From Flexilinea sp. (lineage in GTDB: Bacteria; Chloroflexota; Anaerolineae; Anaerolineales; Anaerolineaceae), in the NCBI GenBank assembly GCA_029983925.1, contig JASBYO010000010.1:1-42315 (forward strand): a stretch of DNA of 42,315 bases. Reading direction: 5' to 3'. Under the pieces are notes generated by a model. It saw only the letters and a list, made by a program, of their open reading frames with translations. It had not been told where the DNA came from and made no database searches. Within the stretch, counting starts at the first letter, position 1. Every line of letters begins with the position of its first letter. This document shows, piece by piece, positions 8,284 through 17,562 of this stretch. A program made the position numbers and the translations under genes.

Positions 8284-10926
8284 ATGGGAAAAGCCGATTT
8301 AACCGCAACGCCGCCTTTACCGGAAGGATTACCGAAAATTTCACTCAGCGAAAATTCGATCAAAGTTTTGCAGAAGCGTTACCTGCGCCGCGGCGCAGAC
8401 GACCGGCCCGTCGAGACAATTGACGAAATGTTCTGGCGCGTCGCCTATCATATCGCGCTCGTCGAGAAAGAATACGGCGGGAACGTCATGAAACGGGCGA
8501 AGGAATTCTATTCGCTGATGACGACGCGGAAATTTTTCCCAAATTCGCCGACGTTTACCGGCGCGGGGACGCCGTTGGGGCAGCTGGCCGCCTGTTTCGT
8601 GCTGCCGATCAGCGACGACATGGGAAAAAAGCCGACCGGGATTTTCCAGACGCTGCGCGACGCCGCGCTGATCCAGCAGACAGGCGGCGGCAACGGCTTC
8701 TCGTTTTCCCGGATCCGTCCGAAAGGCATGATCGTTCGTTCTTCGGCGGGAAAAGCGACCGGTCCGGTTGGGTTTCTGCGCGTTTATGATCATGCGTTTA
8801 ACGAGGTAGCGCAGGGAGGATCGCGCCGCGGCGCCAATATGGCGGTTTTACGCGTCGATCATCCGGACATTGAAGAATTTATTACCTGTAAAACGAGCGA
8901 AAACGCGATTACGAATTTTAATCTTTCCGTCGCCATGACCGACGATTTTATGAAAGCGGTCGAGGCGGACGCTGATTGGGATCTGGTTTTCCCTGATTTA
9001 GCGTCGCCCGATTTCCCGGACGAGTTTGACGGCGACGTTTCGGACGCGAAGGCCGCCGGGCTGCCGATCCGGATATTTAAGACGCTGCGCGCGCGCGAGT
9101 TATTCGATCTGATCGTGACGCAGGCGCACCATAACGGCGAACCGGGCGTCCTTTTCGTCGACAGCGCCAATCGCGAGAACCCCATCCCGAATTTATACCG
9201 GCTGGAATCGACGAATCCCTGCGGCGAACAGTGGCTTGGGCCCTATGAAAACTGCTGCCTGGGATCGATCAACCTGGCGCAGCACGGCAAGGCCGACGGA
9301 ACGGTCGATTGGGATGCGCTGCGCGAATCGGTCCTTACGGCGACGCGTTTTCTCGATAACGTTATCGACGCGAACGCCTATGTTCCCGCCGTTCCCCAGC
9401 TGCGCGAGGCGGCGCTGACGGCGCGCCGGATCGGGCTGGGAATTATGGGGCTGGCGGATTTAATGTACATGAACCGGATTCGCTACGGTTCGGAAGCCGG
9501 CCAGGAATTCGCCGGCCAGCTGATCGAGTTCATCCGTTTTCATGCCATGAAAGAAAGCATCCGCCTGGCGCGGCAGCGCGGCCCGTTCAAGGCGATTAAC
9601 GGCTCCGTTTACGATCCGAACAATATAAAATGGACCGCGCCGAAGCCGATCGCGCCGTATCAGCGCGATTTCGGGCGTCCGGCGTTGGACTGGGGCGAAA
9701 TCGAGACGGAATTGCGCGAGGCGGGGATCCGAAACGCGGCGCAGCTGACAATCGCGCCGACCGGAACGATCGCGACCGTTATCGGCTGCGAAGGATACGG
9801 CTGCGAGCCGGTTTTCGCGCTGGCTTATATCCGTCATATGAACGATAACGGGAAAGACGTGCTGCTGACCTATGCCTCGCCGCAGTTTGAAGCGGCGCTG
9901 ATCCGATCGGGAATCCCGGAGGATCAGCGGCAGGCGATCGTCAATCAGGTCATGTCCGAAGGAAGCTGCAAAGGGATCGCGGAATTACCGGAAGATATCC
10001 GCAATACGTTCGTCGTTTCCGCCGATATTACCGCGCTCGAGCATATCCGCACGCAGGCCGCTCTTCAAGCGTTCGTCGATAACAGTTTATCCAAGACGGT
10101 CAACTTCCCGGAGGGGACGACGGTCGCGGAAGTCGCGGAGGCATATAAATTGGCCTGGGAACTGGGCTGTAAAGGGACGACGGTTTATATTACCGGCTCC
10201 CGCGATAAAGTTGTCCTCGAAACGCGTTCAACGATGGAAAAGAAAACGGAACCGACCGTTGATGCGGACGAGAAATTAGCGGGCGTCCTCGAACCTACGG
10301 CGGCGACCGATCCGGCCGCCGCGGCGGAAACGCAGATGCGTCTCTGGCACGACGTTAAAAAACCGCGGCCGCGCGCGCTTCACGGATTTACTTACCGAAG
10401 CGATACGCCGATCGGGAAATCGTTTATTACGATCAACGAGAACGGCGGCGACCAACCGTTCGAGGTCTTTATCAATACCGCCAAAGCCGGGTCGGAGACA
10501 TCGGCAATTTCAGAAGCGTTGGGACGCCTGATTTCCTATAACTTGCGTATGGCTTCGCCATTGGAACCTGTTCGCCGATTGAAAGACATGGCGGATCAGC
10601 TGCATGATATCGGCGGCGGACGTTCGCTCGGGTTCGGTCCGAACCGCGTCCGCTCGCTGCCGGACGGATTGGCGACGACGCTGCTCGATTATATCCGCGA
10701 GCGAGGAGAACGAATTGAATCGGAATTAACGGCGGGAAAAGAGACGGAGCCGGATGAGGAAGCGGCCGCCGACGGCAGCCTTTCAAAACAGATGGCGTTC
10801 CCGGCGATTGATTCGTACGCGAATATGATGCGGATCGGCGATCTCTGTCCGGAATGCGGCGAAGCCTCGGTGATTAATGAGGAAGGCTGCCGGAAGTGTT
10901 ACAGCTGCGGATATTCCGAGTGTTGA
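8284..10926 (+). CDS. nrdJ: adenosylcobalamin-dependent (class II) ribonucleotide reductase
   Basis: 880 residues. It reduces ribonucleotides to deoxyribonucleotides using a thiyl radical generated from adenosylcobalamin, without oxygen or a second subunit. Visible features: a front redox cysteine in AACFVLP (Cys104); the [16 protein letters not shown] segment; the active-site loop NPCGE (311-315), with radical Cys313 and the catalytic Asn and Glu; [10 protein letters not shown] (from 492) in the phosphate-binding region; an Ala-rich linker near 650-680; and a C-terminal Cys-rich zinc-ribbon-like tail (855-880, CPECG...[12 protein letters not shown]) that carries the reducible cysteines. The region after about 690 matches the TSCPD-type domain of this NrdJ class. 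No intein is present. GGAG precedes the ATG. A strong terminator follows. Expression is probably governed by NrdR and by the leader at 7511-7789. Confidence 0.95.
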   Translation: MGKADLTATPPLPEGLPKISLSENSIKVLQKRYLRRGADDRPVETIDEMFWRVAYHIALVEKEYGGNVMKRAKEFYSLMTTRKFFPNSPTFTGAGTPLGQLAACFVLPISDDMGKKPTGIFQTLRDAALIQQTGGGNGFSFSRIRPKGMIVRSSAGKATGPVGFLRVYDHAFNEVAQGGSRRGANMAVLRVDHPDIEEFITCKTSENAITNFNLSVAMTDDFMKAVEADADWDLVFPDLASPDFPDEFDGDVSDAKAAGLPIRIFKTLRARELFDLIVTQAHHNGEPGVLFVDSANRENPIPNLYRLESTNPCGEQWLGPYENCCLGSINLAQHGKADGTVDWDALRESVLTATRFLDNVIDANAYVPAVPQLREAALTARRIGLGIMGLADLMYMNRIRYGSEAGQEFAGQLIEFIRFHAMKESIRLARQRGPFKAINGSVYDPNNIKWTAPKPIAPYQRDFGRPALDWGEIETELREAGIRNAAQLTIAPTGTIATVIGCEGYGCEPVFALAYIRHMNDNGKDVLLTYASPQFEAALIRSGIPEDQRQAIVNQVMSEGSCKGIAELPEDIRNTFVVSADITALEHIRTQAALQAFVDNSLSKTVNFPEGTTVAEVAEAYKLAWELGCKGTTVYITGSRDKVVLETRSTMEKKTEPTVDADEKLAGVLEPTAATDPAAAAETQMRLWHDVKKPRPRALHGFTYRSDTPIGKSFITINENGGDQPFEVFINTAKAGSETSAISEALGRLISYNLRMASPLEPVRRLKDMADQLHDIGGGRSLGFGPNRVRSLPDGLATTLLDYIRERGERIESELTAGKETEPDEEAAADGSLSKQMAFPAIDSYANMMRIGDLCPECGEASVINEEGCRKCYSCGYSEC

Positions 10927-10950
10927 CGCGGACGGGATGAATTTTCATGA

Positions 10951-10980
10951 AATAAAGCGCCTTTTTTCGGGCGCTTTATT
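10951..10980. terminator. Rho-independent terminator after nrdJ
   Basis: AATAAAGCGCC (10951-10961) and GGCGCTTTATT (10970-10980) form a perfect 11-bp stem with an 8-nt T-rich loop. A-rich and T-rich flanks let it work in both directions. Confidence 0.85.
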
Positions 10981-11014
10981 GTCATAAGTTTTTAATCAAT
11001 TCGCTGGAAAGCAC

Positions 11015-11049
11015 TTGACAAAGTTCAATTAGTAATATATAACTAACTG
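11015..11049 (+). promoter_or_regulatory. dps promoter with overlapping operator-like palindrome
   Basis: TTGACA (11015-11020), a 17-bp spacer and TATAAC (11038-11043) form a near-consensus promoter. The 24 bases 11026-11049, centred on the -10, match their own reverse complement at 20 of 24 positions, with perfect TTAGT/ACTAA arms. This suggests a dimeric repressor of the PerR/Fur or MarR kind. The regulator is not identified. Confidence 0.7.
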
Positions 11050-11096
11050 TAGGAAAATGTTTACCGTTTTCCTTAAATATCTAAAGAGGTTTAATC

Positions 11097-11534
11097 GTGA
11101 AATTAACAAAAGAGTTTAATCAATATTTGGCGAATTTAGCCGTTTTGACGTTCAAGTTGCACAATATTCATTGGAATGTGACCGGTATGCAATTTGTCCA
11201 GGTCCATGAAACGACCGAGTCAATCTATGACGAGACGTTCGCGTTTTTTGATGAAGTCGCTGAGACTTTAAAAATGAACGACGTTACGCCGGATTCGTGT
11301 TTAGCCGATTATCTGAAGAACGCGACGATTCGTGAAAGCGAAAAGACGGCGTTCGGCTGCAAAGAAGCTTATGAGATTGTCTTGGCGGATTTGAAAGCCT
11401 TACGAGACGAAGCTTTCGCGTTGCGGAACGCGTGCGATGCCGAAGGATGGTTTACTTCTGCCGCTGTTTTCGAAGGCCATATCGAAAGTTACAACAAGCG
11501 TATTTGGTTCATTAAATCGATTCTCGCGGCGTAA
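11097..11534 (+). CDS. dps: Dps family ferritin-like iron-storage/DNA-protection protein
   Basis: 145 residues. Dps dodecamers oxidise ferrous iron with hydrogen peroxide and store it, protecting DNA during oxidative stress. The ferroxidase ligands fall at the family spacing: His25 and Trp26 in HNIHWN, His37, Asp52 and Glu56, matching the H-12-H-15-D-4-E pattern. The N-terminus is short, without the basic DNA-binding tail seen in E. coli Dps, so iron detoxification may be the main role (inference). The GTG start at 11097 is supported by AAAGAGG at six-base spacing. It is monocistronic, with its own strong promoter and a palindrome over the -10, fitting peroxide-induced expression in an anaerobe. 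Confidence 0.93.
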   Translation: MKLTKEFNQYLANLAVLTFKLHNIHWNVTGMQFVQVHETTESIYDETFAFFDEVAETLKMNDVTPDSCLADYLKNATIRESEKTAFGCKEAYEIVLADLKALRDEAFALRNACDAEGWFTSAAVFEGHIESYNKRIWFIKSILAA

Positions 11535-11621
11535 TTGTTTTGTGAGAACCAGCTGCCATTGGAACGCCTCCAATTTTGACAGTTGATATCTATACATTTT
11601 TACTCCCTTTTCTTTAGACCG

Positions 11622-11652
11622 CTCAGCCTGATGATTCCTGCATCAGGCTGAG
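11622..11652. terminator. hairpin downstream of dps
   Basis: CTCAGCCTGATG (11622-11633) and CATCAGGCTGAG (11641-11652) make a perfect 12-bp stem with a 7-nt loop, 88 bases after the dps stop. There is no strong T-run. It is probably the dps terminator. Confidence 0.6.
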
Positions 11653-11918
11653 AACTTTAAACGGCGCGATGTCGGACGCAGCGCCTTATTCGAGTACAGC
11701 GGCAGTTTTGCCGTTCGGCTAAATCGGAATCGGTTCCTTTTCAGCCGGACCCCCGCCCAATCCAACGGGTTCTCCGCTGGCGATCGGCCGGACGTCTCGG
11801 CGTATTCGCGGACAATACGGGAGGTTCGGTTGGATCCGATCGCAAGGTTCGCCGGCTTTTTTTATACATAAATTGCGGCCCTTCCGTTGCCGCTTCGGGA
11901 TTATCAACTTCGAACATT

Positions 11919-11935
11919 TATAATTACGGTATAAT
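11919..11935 (+). promoter_or_regulatory. tandem -10 boxes before the lipoprotein operon
   Basis: TATAAT occurs at 11919-11924 and again at 11930-11935. The second would start transcription near 11942, which places an in-frame GTG at 11943 at or near the +1 and favours ATG 11994 as the translation start. No good -35 is visible. Confidence 0.45.
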
Positions 11936-11993
11936 CGTTAAAGTGGAAAAGCTCGAACGCTTCGAATATAAAACGGATGGTAACCGAACGCGC

Positions 11994-12638
11994 ATGAAAA
12001 AGAATCGAATCCTCCCCTGGTTTATCCTGCCGGTGCTGCTGAGCGGCTGCCTGACGAATATTCCGATTAAATCGCCGGACGAGCCGATCGCTCTGGCGGC
12101 GGCGAGCGAAATCGCGCCGGATCCGGTCGAGGGCGCGCCGGTTTTCGCCGACAGCGGCGCAGATTTTCCCAATCCGGACGCGACGCCGATTCCGGCCGGG
12201 ACGACCTTTGACAGTCCATGGCGTTATTGCGAAGCGGTTTATACGATCGACAGCCCGGGAATTGAATACGTCGGCGAAAAACCGCCCGCGGCCGTCAGGA
12301 AAACCGTTACGAACATGGTCGGCGTCTCGGAAAGCGACGGCGCGGCGCATTCAATCGTCTGGCGCTGCATGGACGGGCAGGTTTACGCCTGCGACGTAAC
12401 CGCTTCCACGCACTGTTTAACAAAAATGAAGCTTTTGACACAGCCGTCTCAAGCAATGGTCAGCGAATGTTCCAAGGCGGAAAATGAGGGCTTGGTGCTG
12501 CCGGTTGCGGTAACCGGTCCCGAGACGCCGTATGAATGGACCTGTACGGATTCCGTCCCGACGATTACGCGCCAGGGAATTACGGTAGATCCGCGCGGAT
12601 TCAACGCGAATATCTGGTATCTGATTTACGAAAAGTAG
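11994..12638 (+). CDS. Cys-rich lipoprotein of unknown function
   Basis: 214 residues. The N-terminus has a basic start, a hydrophobic stretch and a lipobox LLSGC with Cys19, so it is a lipoprotein on the outer face of the membrane. After a low-complexity Ala/Pro/Asp linker (about 25-70), a compact domain carries six further cysteines (YC, RC, AC, HC, EC and TC contexts), which suggests disulfides. ATG 11994 is preferred to an in-frame GTG 17 codons upstream because the signal peptide then begins correctly. It lies 22 bases before the pyrimidine phosphorylase gene and may share its transcript. I do not recognise the domain. Confidence 0.8.
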   Translation: MKKNRILPWFILPVLLSGCLTNIPIKSPDEPIALAAASEIAPDPVEGAPVFADSGADFPNPDATPIPAGTTFDSPWRYCEAVYTIDSPGIEYVGEKPPAAVRKTVTNMVGVSESDGAAHSIVWRCMDGQVYACDVTASTHCLTKMKLLTQPSQAMVSECSKAENEGLVLPVAVTGPETPYEWTCTDSVPTITRQGITVDPRGFNANIWYLIYEK

Positions 12639-12660
12639 AAAATCTGGAAAGGCGGGCGTT

Positions 12661-13986
12661 ATGAATGTTGTCGATACGATTATCAAGAAACGCGACGGGA
12701 AAGAACTTACGGCGGCTGAAATAAACGATTTTATTCGCGGTTATACGGACGGACGTATCCCCGATTACCAGGCGTCCGCGTTCCTGATGGCGGTTCTTTG
12801 CCGCGGGATGACAGATCGCGAAACCGCCGATTTAACAATGGCGATCGCCCATTCGGGCGAAATCATTTCGCTGACCGGGATTGTCGATACCGCCGTCGAT
12901 AAACATTCAACCGGCGGCGTCGGCGACAAAACGACGCTGATCGTTCAACCGATCGTGACGGCTTGCGGAGTGCCGGTTGCGAAAATGTCGGGGCGCGGTT
13001 TAGGGTTCAGCGGCGGAACGATCGATAAGCTGGAGTCTGTCCCGAATATAAAATTGGACCTGAGTAAGGAAGCGTTTTTGGCTCAGCTTAAGCGCTATCA
13101 TACCGTTCTCTCCGGCCAGTCCGCCGATTTGGCGCCGGCGGACGGAATGCTTTACGCGCTGCGGGACGTAACCGGAACTGTTCCGGCGCTGCCGCTGATC
13201 GCGTCGTCGATCATGAGTAAAAAGATCGCCGCCGGTACGCAGACGATCCTGCTCGACGTTAAGGTCGGCGTCGGCGCGTTTATGGACACGATCGAAAAAG
13301 CCCGTCATCTGGCGGAAGTTATGGTCGCGATCGGAGATCACGTCGGACGAAAAGTCTACGCTGAACTAACCGACATGAACCAGCCGCTCGGATCGGCGGT
13401 CGGGAATATCCTTGAAGTTAAGGAAGTGATCGCGTTTCTGAAAGGCGAACCTGTTCCAGCAGACATCTACGAGCATTGTGTCGAATCGTCGGCAATTCTT
13501 CTCGAGATGGCGGGCGCGGCGAAAGATCGGAACGACGCGGAAAACCAGGTCAAGAAGGCGCTCGCTTCCGGCGCGGCGTTCGAGAGCCTGAAGAAATTGG
13601 TCGAAGTCCAGGGCGGCGACAGCGCCTATCTCGATCATCCCGAAAAATTCCCGCGCGCGCCGATCGTCCGCGAAGTATTGGCGGATCGGGGCGGATACGT
13701 TCATGAAATAAACGCGCGGACCGTTGGGGAAACGTCCGTTTCGCTCGACGCCGGACGCGTTAAAAAATCCGATTCAATCGATCATCGCGTCGGTATCCTC
13801 GTTCATCAAAAAGTCGGCGACTTCGTCGAAAAAGGCGCCCCCTTATTTACGATTCACGCCAACAGCGAAGAAAAATTCAACCGTGCGGTAACGAACCTGC
13901 TTAGCGCGGTTCGAATCGAAGCGGAAAAATGCGAACCGCTCCCGCAATTCTACGGCCTCGTGACCGGCGCGAACGAAAAGGCTTGA
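12661..13986 (+). CDS. pdp: pyrimidine-nucleoside (thymidine/uridine) phosphorylase
   Basis: 441 residues, the usual length. It splits thymidine, uridine or deoxyuridine with phosphate into base and (deoxy)ribose-1-phosphate in cytoplasmic nucleoside salvage. The phosphate-binding stretch KHSTGGVGDKTTL starts at Lys81, and the family signature SGRGLGFSGGTIDKLES starts at about 110. The three-domain order (small alpha domain, central alpha/beta domain, C-terminal beta domain with GRVKKSDSIDHRVG) is intact. AAAGGCGGG precedes the ATG. An AraC-type regulator starts one base after its stop, so the two are co-transcribed. DeoA is the close alternative name; motifs alone do not decide the pyrimidine range. 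Confidence 0.93.
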   Translation: MNVVDTIIKKRDGKELTAAEINDFIRGYTDGRIPDYQASAFLMAVLCRGMTDRETADLTMAIAHSGEIISLTGIVDTAVDKHSTGGVGDKTTLIVQPIVTACGVPVAKMSGRGLGFSGGTIDKLESVPNIKLDLSKEAFLAQLKRYHTVLSGQSADLAPADGMLYALRDVTGTVPALPLIASSIMSKKIAAGTQTILLDVKVGVGAFMDTIEKARHLAEVMVAIGDHVGRKVYAELTDMNQPLGSAVGNILEVKEVIAFLKGEPVPADIYEHCVESSAILLEMAGAAKDRNDAENQVKKALASGAAFESLKKLVEVQGGDSAYLDHPEKFPRAPIVREVLADRGGYVHEINARTVGETSVSLDAGRVKKSDSIDHRVGILVHQKVGDFVEKGAPLFTIHANSEEKFNRAVTNLLSAVRIEAEKCEPLPQFYGLVTGANEKA

Positions 13987-13987
13987 C

Positions 13988-14812
13988 ATGGAAAACGACG
14001 GCGAGAAAATTCGGAATGAATTTAACCTTCACGATCTCGCGCCCGATCATTTTCCGCTTTACGCGATACTGAAAAATACGGCGGATACGCGTCAGCTGAT
14101 CCTGAAAGCGGTCGAAACGGGCGATCAGGCGACGATCCAACGCATGATTCAAAAAGACAATTTTTTCAGCGGCTTGAACCGCGGTTTTTTTGCTGTCTGG
14201 CGAAGCGTCGCCGAACTTAAGGACTTATCGCTTCGATTTTTCCTCGATCTTTCCGAAGCCTCGGTTCGAGGCGGATTCGATCCGGAAGAAGCTGAAACGC
14301 TGTTTGTCGAGTTGGCGTCGCGGCTGGCCAAGGTCGCGACTTTCGACGAGCTGATCAAGCTTCAGAAACTGGGCGTTACGACTTACAGCGATCCCCTTTT
14401 CCGTAAAAGCGCTAAGAAACATATTTCATTGGCCGATCGGGTTAACCGTTTTATTCAGGAAAATTTCATGCATAAGCTGACGATCGCGCAAATTTCGAAC
14501 GCGCTGTACCTGCATCCGAATTATCTGATGAAAAAATATAAGATCGAATCAGGAAAAAGTATTATGCAGGCGGTCAACGACAAACGCGTTTCCGAGGCGG
14601 TTAACCTGCTTCGGACGACGAGGATCTCGATTGAGCAGATCTCAAAAAAAACCGGTTTTGAGACGCCGCAATATTTTAACGCTGTATTCAAAAAGCGCAC
14701 GGGAAAATCGCCGAATCAGGTTCGGCGGGAGTCGCAAAAACGGGCAGACGATTTTCCAAAAGAGCTGCCGAGGCAAGAAGGTAATCCTGAACAGAGTTTT
14801 TCTCAATTCTGA
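13988..14812 (+). CDS. AraC family transcriptional regulator
   Basis: 274 residues. The C-terminal part (about 150-255) is a typical AraC double helix-turn-helix, with the segment LTIAQISNALYLHPNYLMKKYK and the later QISKKTGFETPQYFNAVFKK. The N-terminal 150 residues match no sensor domain I recognise and are mainly helical and charged, rather than a cupin. It starts one base after pdp. Next downstream, in the same direction, are a GPH sugar transporter and a creatininase-like gene with their own promoter, where two identical 9-bp repeats lie 40 bp apart. Control of that transporter by this protein is a reasonable inference. Confidence 0.9.
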   Translation: MENDGEKIRNEFNLHDLAPDHFPLYAILKNTADTRQLILKAVETGDQATIQRMIQKDNFFSGLNRGFFAVWRSVAELKDLSLRFFLDLSEASVRGGFDPEEAETLFVELASRLAKVATFDELIKLQKLGVTTYSDPLFRKSAKKHISLADRVNRFIQENFMHKLTIAQISNALYLHPNYLMKKYKIESGKSIMQAVNDKRVSEAVNLLRTTRISIEQISKKTGFETPQYFNAVFKKRTGKSPNQVRRESQKRADDFPKELPRQEGNPEQSFSQF

Positions 14813-14927
14813 TTCTGAAAAGTCAGAAACGAAAGAAATCTATCATCGCAATCCTTCAACATAATATTTTGCAGTTCTGCCTTGTGCAGCGGAAGCCTGC
14901 TGCGCGAGAAGTTGGTCCGTTTTTAGC

Positions 14928-15016
14928 TTGCATTTTATTCGCGTTTGCCATTATAATTTCAGTGCGTCTGAAACAATTTCGCAAAGAACAGATTTTTTTG
15001 AAATAACCTGAAACAA
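14928..15016 (+). promoter_or_regulatory. transporter promoter with two helically phased direct repeats
   Basis: TTGCAT (14928-14933), an 18-bp spacer and TATAAT (14952-14957) form a plausible promoter. CTGAAACAA occurs at 14968-14976 and again at 15008-15016, exactly 40 bp apart, or about four helical turns. Direct repeats are typical AraC half-sites. Their place after the -10 suggests repression in one state. Confidence 0.45.
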
Positions 15017-15088
15017 CATCCGTTTTTACGCGGATTTAAAGTTATTATGTATGCATATCTTAAAATTTTTGCACATAGGAGAACATAG

Positions 15089-16534
15089 ATGAATACAGGA
15101 ACAGGATATAAAAAAGTGACGAAACCGTTATCCGCTAGACATTTGCTTGGATATTTATTGGGGGATTTCGGGGGCTGTATGACTTTTGCGGTTATGGGAG
15201 CCTATCTGCTGCCATATTATACAGATGTCGCCGGATTGAAGCCGGGACATGTCGCGACGCTGTTCCTGCTGATTAAGATATGGGACGCTATTAATGACCC
15301 GCTTATGGGCGGGATCATGGATAAATTATATGCTAAGCATCAAGGCGTCGGCGATAAATTTCGGCCTTGGCTGCTGCGGGCGACGCCGCTGCTCGCGATT
15401 ACAGCTGTATTGATGTTGTCTATCCCAGCGGGTTTGCCCGTTATGGGGAAGTTGGTTTGGGCGTACGTAACATATTTATTATATGAAGCCAGTTATACGA
15501 TTTTCAATATTCCCTACGGTTCGCTGCTCAGCGCGATGGGGAATACCGAGGAAGAACATTCCAAATTATCCTCAGCGCGCGGCCTCGGATCTATCCTTGG
15601 CAATCTAATCCCGATGATGGTTTTTCCGATTCTCCTGGATAAAATGCGCGCTACGCCGCAGTTAAGTTATTCAATCTCGATCGTGGCCTGCGCGATCGTC
15701 GGATTAATTTGCTGTTTCCTTTCCTACAAGTGGACCGAGGAGCGCATCAAACCGAAAGCCGTTGCCGCCGAATCAGAAGTTAAATTCACAGATATTATTG
15801 AAGTTTTTAAGAAGAATCGTCCGTTCCTCGCCGTCTCGATATCGGGCGCTGCGGCAATGATGTATCAATCGGTCGTTAATGGAATTGGCGTCTATTATTT
15901 TCGAGAAAATCTGAACGCACTGTCAATGATGGCATTGGCGAATTTTATCGGTATGGGATTGGCGTTTATCAGTCTGCTGATCATTCCCGGGTTTGTCAAA
16001 CGATTCGGAACGATTCGAACGATTCTCGGTTCCGTGACGCTCGGGCTGGTATTCCTGATCATCCCGTATTTCTTCGCGGATAATTTATGGCTGACGATTA
16101 TCAGCAAAAACGCGCTCGGAACATCCTTTATCGGAATTGCGATTCTGCTGCAATGGGGATTAGTTGGGGAGGTCATCGATTATAACGAATTCATCCTCAA
16201 TAAGCGGACTGAGGGGTCGATTTACGGAACTTTCAACTTCTGCCGCCGGATTGGGCAGGCTGTCGGCATGGCGATATCCGCCGCGGTCTTGGGATGGATC
16301 GGATACCAAATCGTCACGCCGGGCGCAGAAGCGGTTCGACAAACGGCGGAAGTTCTTCACGGAATCCGAAACTGGTACTTCGGAGCGCCAATCGTCGGCG
16401 CCGTAATCCAATGGTTAGCTTTGAAATTTATCTGGAATATTACGGACGAAACCCGTGCAGAAATGGTTGAAGCCGGAATTTCCGCGAGTTCGGAAACGGG
16501 AACGGCTGCGCTCCTTAGCGATAGAGAGGAATAA
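15089..16534 (+). CDS. GPH family (MelB-like) sugar:cation symporter
   Basis: 481 residues with about 12 transmembrane helices. The GPH signature is clear: DAINDPLMGGIMDK after helix two and the loop with RPWLLRATP, then a long central loop and WTEERIKP before the second half. These permeases import galactosides, pentosides, hexuronides or their oligomers with Na+ or H+. AGGAGA lies well placed before the ATG. The sequence here is visibly more AT-rich than its neighbours (TTATATTATAC-like stretches), possibly a sign of transfer. A creatininase-like gene follows after a hairpin, and an AraC regulator precedes it. The substrate cannot be named. Confidence 0.88.
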   Translation: MNTGTGYKKVTKPLSARHLLGYLLGDFGGCMTFAVMGAYLLPYYTDVAGLKPGHVATLFLLIKIWDAINDPLMGGIMDKLYAKHQGVGDKFRPWLLRATPLLAITAVLMLSIPAGLPVMGKLVWAYVTYLLYEASYTIFNIPYGSLLSAMGNTEEEHSKLSSARGLGSILGNLIPMMVFPILLDKMRATPQLSYSISIVACAIVGLICCFLSYKWTEERIKPKAVAAESEVKFTDIIEVFKKNRPFLAVSISGAAAMMYQSVVNGIGVYYFRENLNALSMMALANFIGMGLAFISLLIIPGFVKRFGTIRTILGSVTLGLVFLIIPYFFADNLWLTIISKNALGTSFIGIAILLQWGLVGEVIDYNEFILNKRTEGSIYGTFNFCRRIGQAVGMAISAAVLGWIGYQIVTPGAEAVRQTAEVLHGIRNWYFGAPIVGAVIQWLALKFIWNITDETRAEMVEAGISASSETGTAALLSDREE

Positions 16535-16577
16535 ATTCGCCTTTCAGGGCTGAAGACAAATCTTCATAATCATTCAA

Positions 16578-16613
16578 GAAGACCGGTTGCGATTTTTTCC
16601 ACAACCGGTCTTC
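16578..16613. terminator. hairpin between transporter and amidohydrolase
   Basis: GAAGACCGGTTG (16578-16589) and CAACCGGTCTTC (16602-16613) form a perfect 12-bp stem with a 12-nt loop. No T-run follows, so it may lower rather than stop transcription into the creatininase-like gene. Confidence 0.6.
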
Positions 16614-16650
16614 GATTCAGATCCATATTATTTGTAAAGCAGGGAAAAGT

Positions 16651-17496
16651 ATGCGAACTCGTTTTTTATCGAAAATGGTTAATTGCGAAGTTGAGAATTA
16701 CTTGAGCCGGAACGACCTGATCGTTGTCCCGGTCGGCGTTACCGAACTCCATGGCGGACTGCCTCTCGACGCGGAAACAGCGGTTGCCGAAGGAGCGGCA
16801 AGTTTGATCGCAGATCAGGTCGATGGTCTGATTTTGCATAATTTGCCTTATTTTTACGCCGGCGCAACCGTCATCGGACGCGGCACGGTTCAAATCAGCG
16901 TCCGCGACGGTATCGACTATCTGTACGCGATTGCCGACAGCCTTCTTCGGCAGGGATTCCGCCGGCAAATCTATATCAGCCTGCATGGACCGGCAAACAT
17001 GACCATTGCGCCTGTTATTCGTGATTTCTTCGACAAAAGACGCTGCTCGCTGTTGTATATTGACGCGATGACATCTTTTTTCGCAAATCCTGAGTTCGTG
17101 ACTGCGATAAAGTCGGGAAAGGACGTCTTCTCCGATCTGATCATCGGCGCATACGACATTCTCGGGCGATTGAGCGACGTCCCATTAACGTCGGAAGTCG
17201 GCGATTGGTCGGATCTTATTCCCAACAGCGCTGATCCGTATATCAGGAACTTAAAGAAGATGGCGTACGGATCGGAAGCGATCGGTCACTATTTCGGCAA
17301 AGTCACCGACCATATGCCGACAGAACGAATCGAAAGCGCCGAACACCGTCAGGAGATAGCCAATCGAGGGAAAAAGCTTCTGACAGCGCTGATCGACGCG
17401 TTAAACGTAACGCAGCTGGTCGCGGACATGAAAAAATTAAGCGCATGGCACGAGGAAGAAATCTATCCACGTTATGGGAAGTGGATCGGTTCCTGA
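16651..17496 (+). CDS. creatininase family amidohydrolase, divergent
   Basis: 281 residues, a normal length. The segment VPVGVTELHGGLPLDAET matches the creatininase/MftE/ArfB family's first metal motif (Glu32, His34), and SLHGPAN (His112) corresponds to the usual GHGGN. A TSEVGDW segment (Glu182) takes the place of HAGxxETS. The family's first Asp ligand seems replaced: the loop is one residue shorter and offers Asp40 or Glu42. The enzymes hydrolyse cyclic or linear amides with two metals, in creatinine, riboflavin/F420 or mycofactocin pathways. CAGGGAAAAG precedes the ATG. It lies beside a sugar transporter and an AraC regulator, so it may act on an imported amide-containing compound. The divergence makes the substrate unknowable here. 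Confidence 0.72.
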   Translation: MRTRFLSKMVNCEVENYLSRNDLIVVPVGVTELHGGLPLDAETAVAEGAASLIADQVDGLILHNLPYFYAGATVIGRGTVQISVRDGIDYLYAIADSLLRQGFRRQIYISLHGPANMTIAPVIRDFFDKRRCSLLYIDAMTSFFANPEFVTAIKSGKDVFSDLIIGAYDILGRLSDVPLTSEVGDWSDLIPNSADPYIRNLKKMAYGSEAIGHYFGKVTDHMPTERIESAEHRQEIANRGKKLLTALIDALNVTQLVADMKKLSAWHEEEIYPRYGKWIGS

Positions 17497-17562
17497 GCCG
17501 TTATAAAAACTTCGCGCGGCCGATACCGCCGACGCCATTTCGGGCCGCCGGCAGAATTCAGG

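Larger units (their letters stand above)
11535..11993. other. intergenic region between dps and the lipoprotein gene
   Basis: I find no credible gene in these 459 bases. The region holds a 12-bp perfect hairpin (11622-11652), an undefined GC-rich stretch with a T-run near 11860, and two TATAAT sequences (11919-11924 and 11930-11935) before the lipoprotein. Confidence 0.6.

Noticed and set aside
11719-11907. 62-residue minus-strand frame between dps and the lipoprotein gene
   Set aside because: Arg/Pro/Gly-rich composition, no ribosome site and no known domain. Not supported as a gene or a pseudogene.
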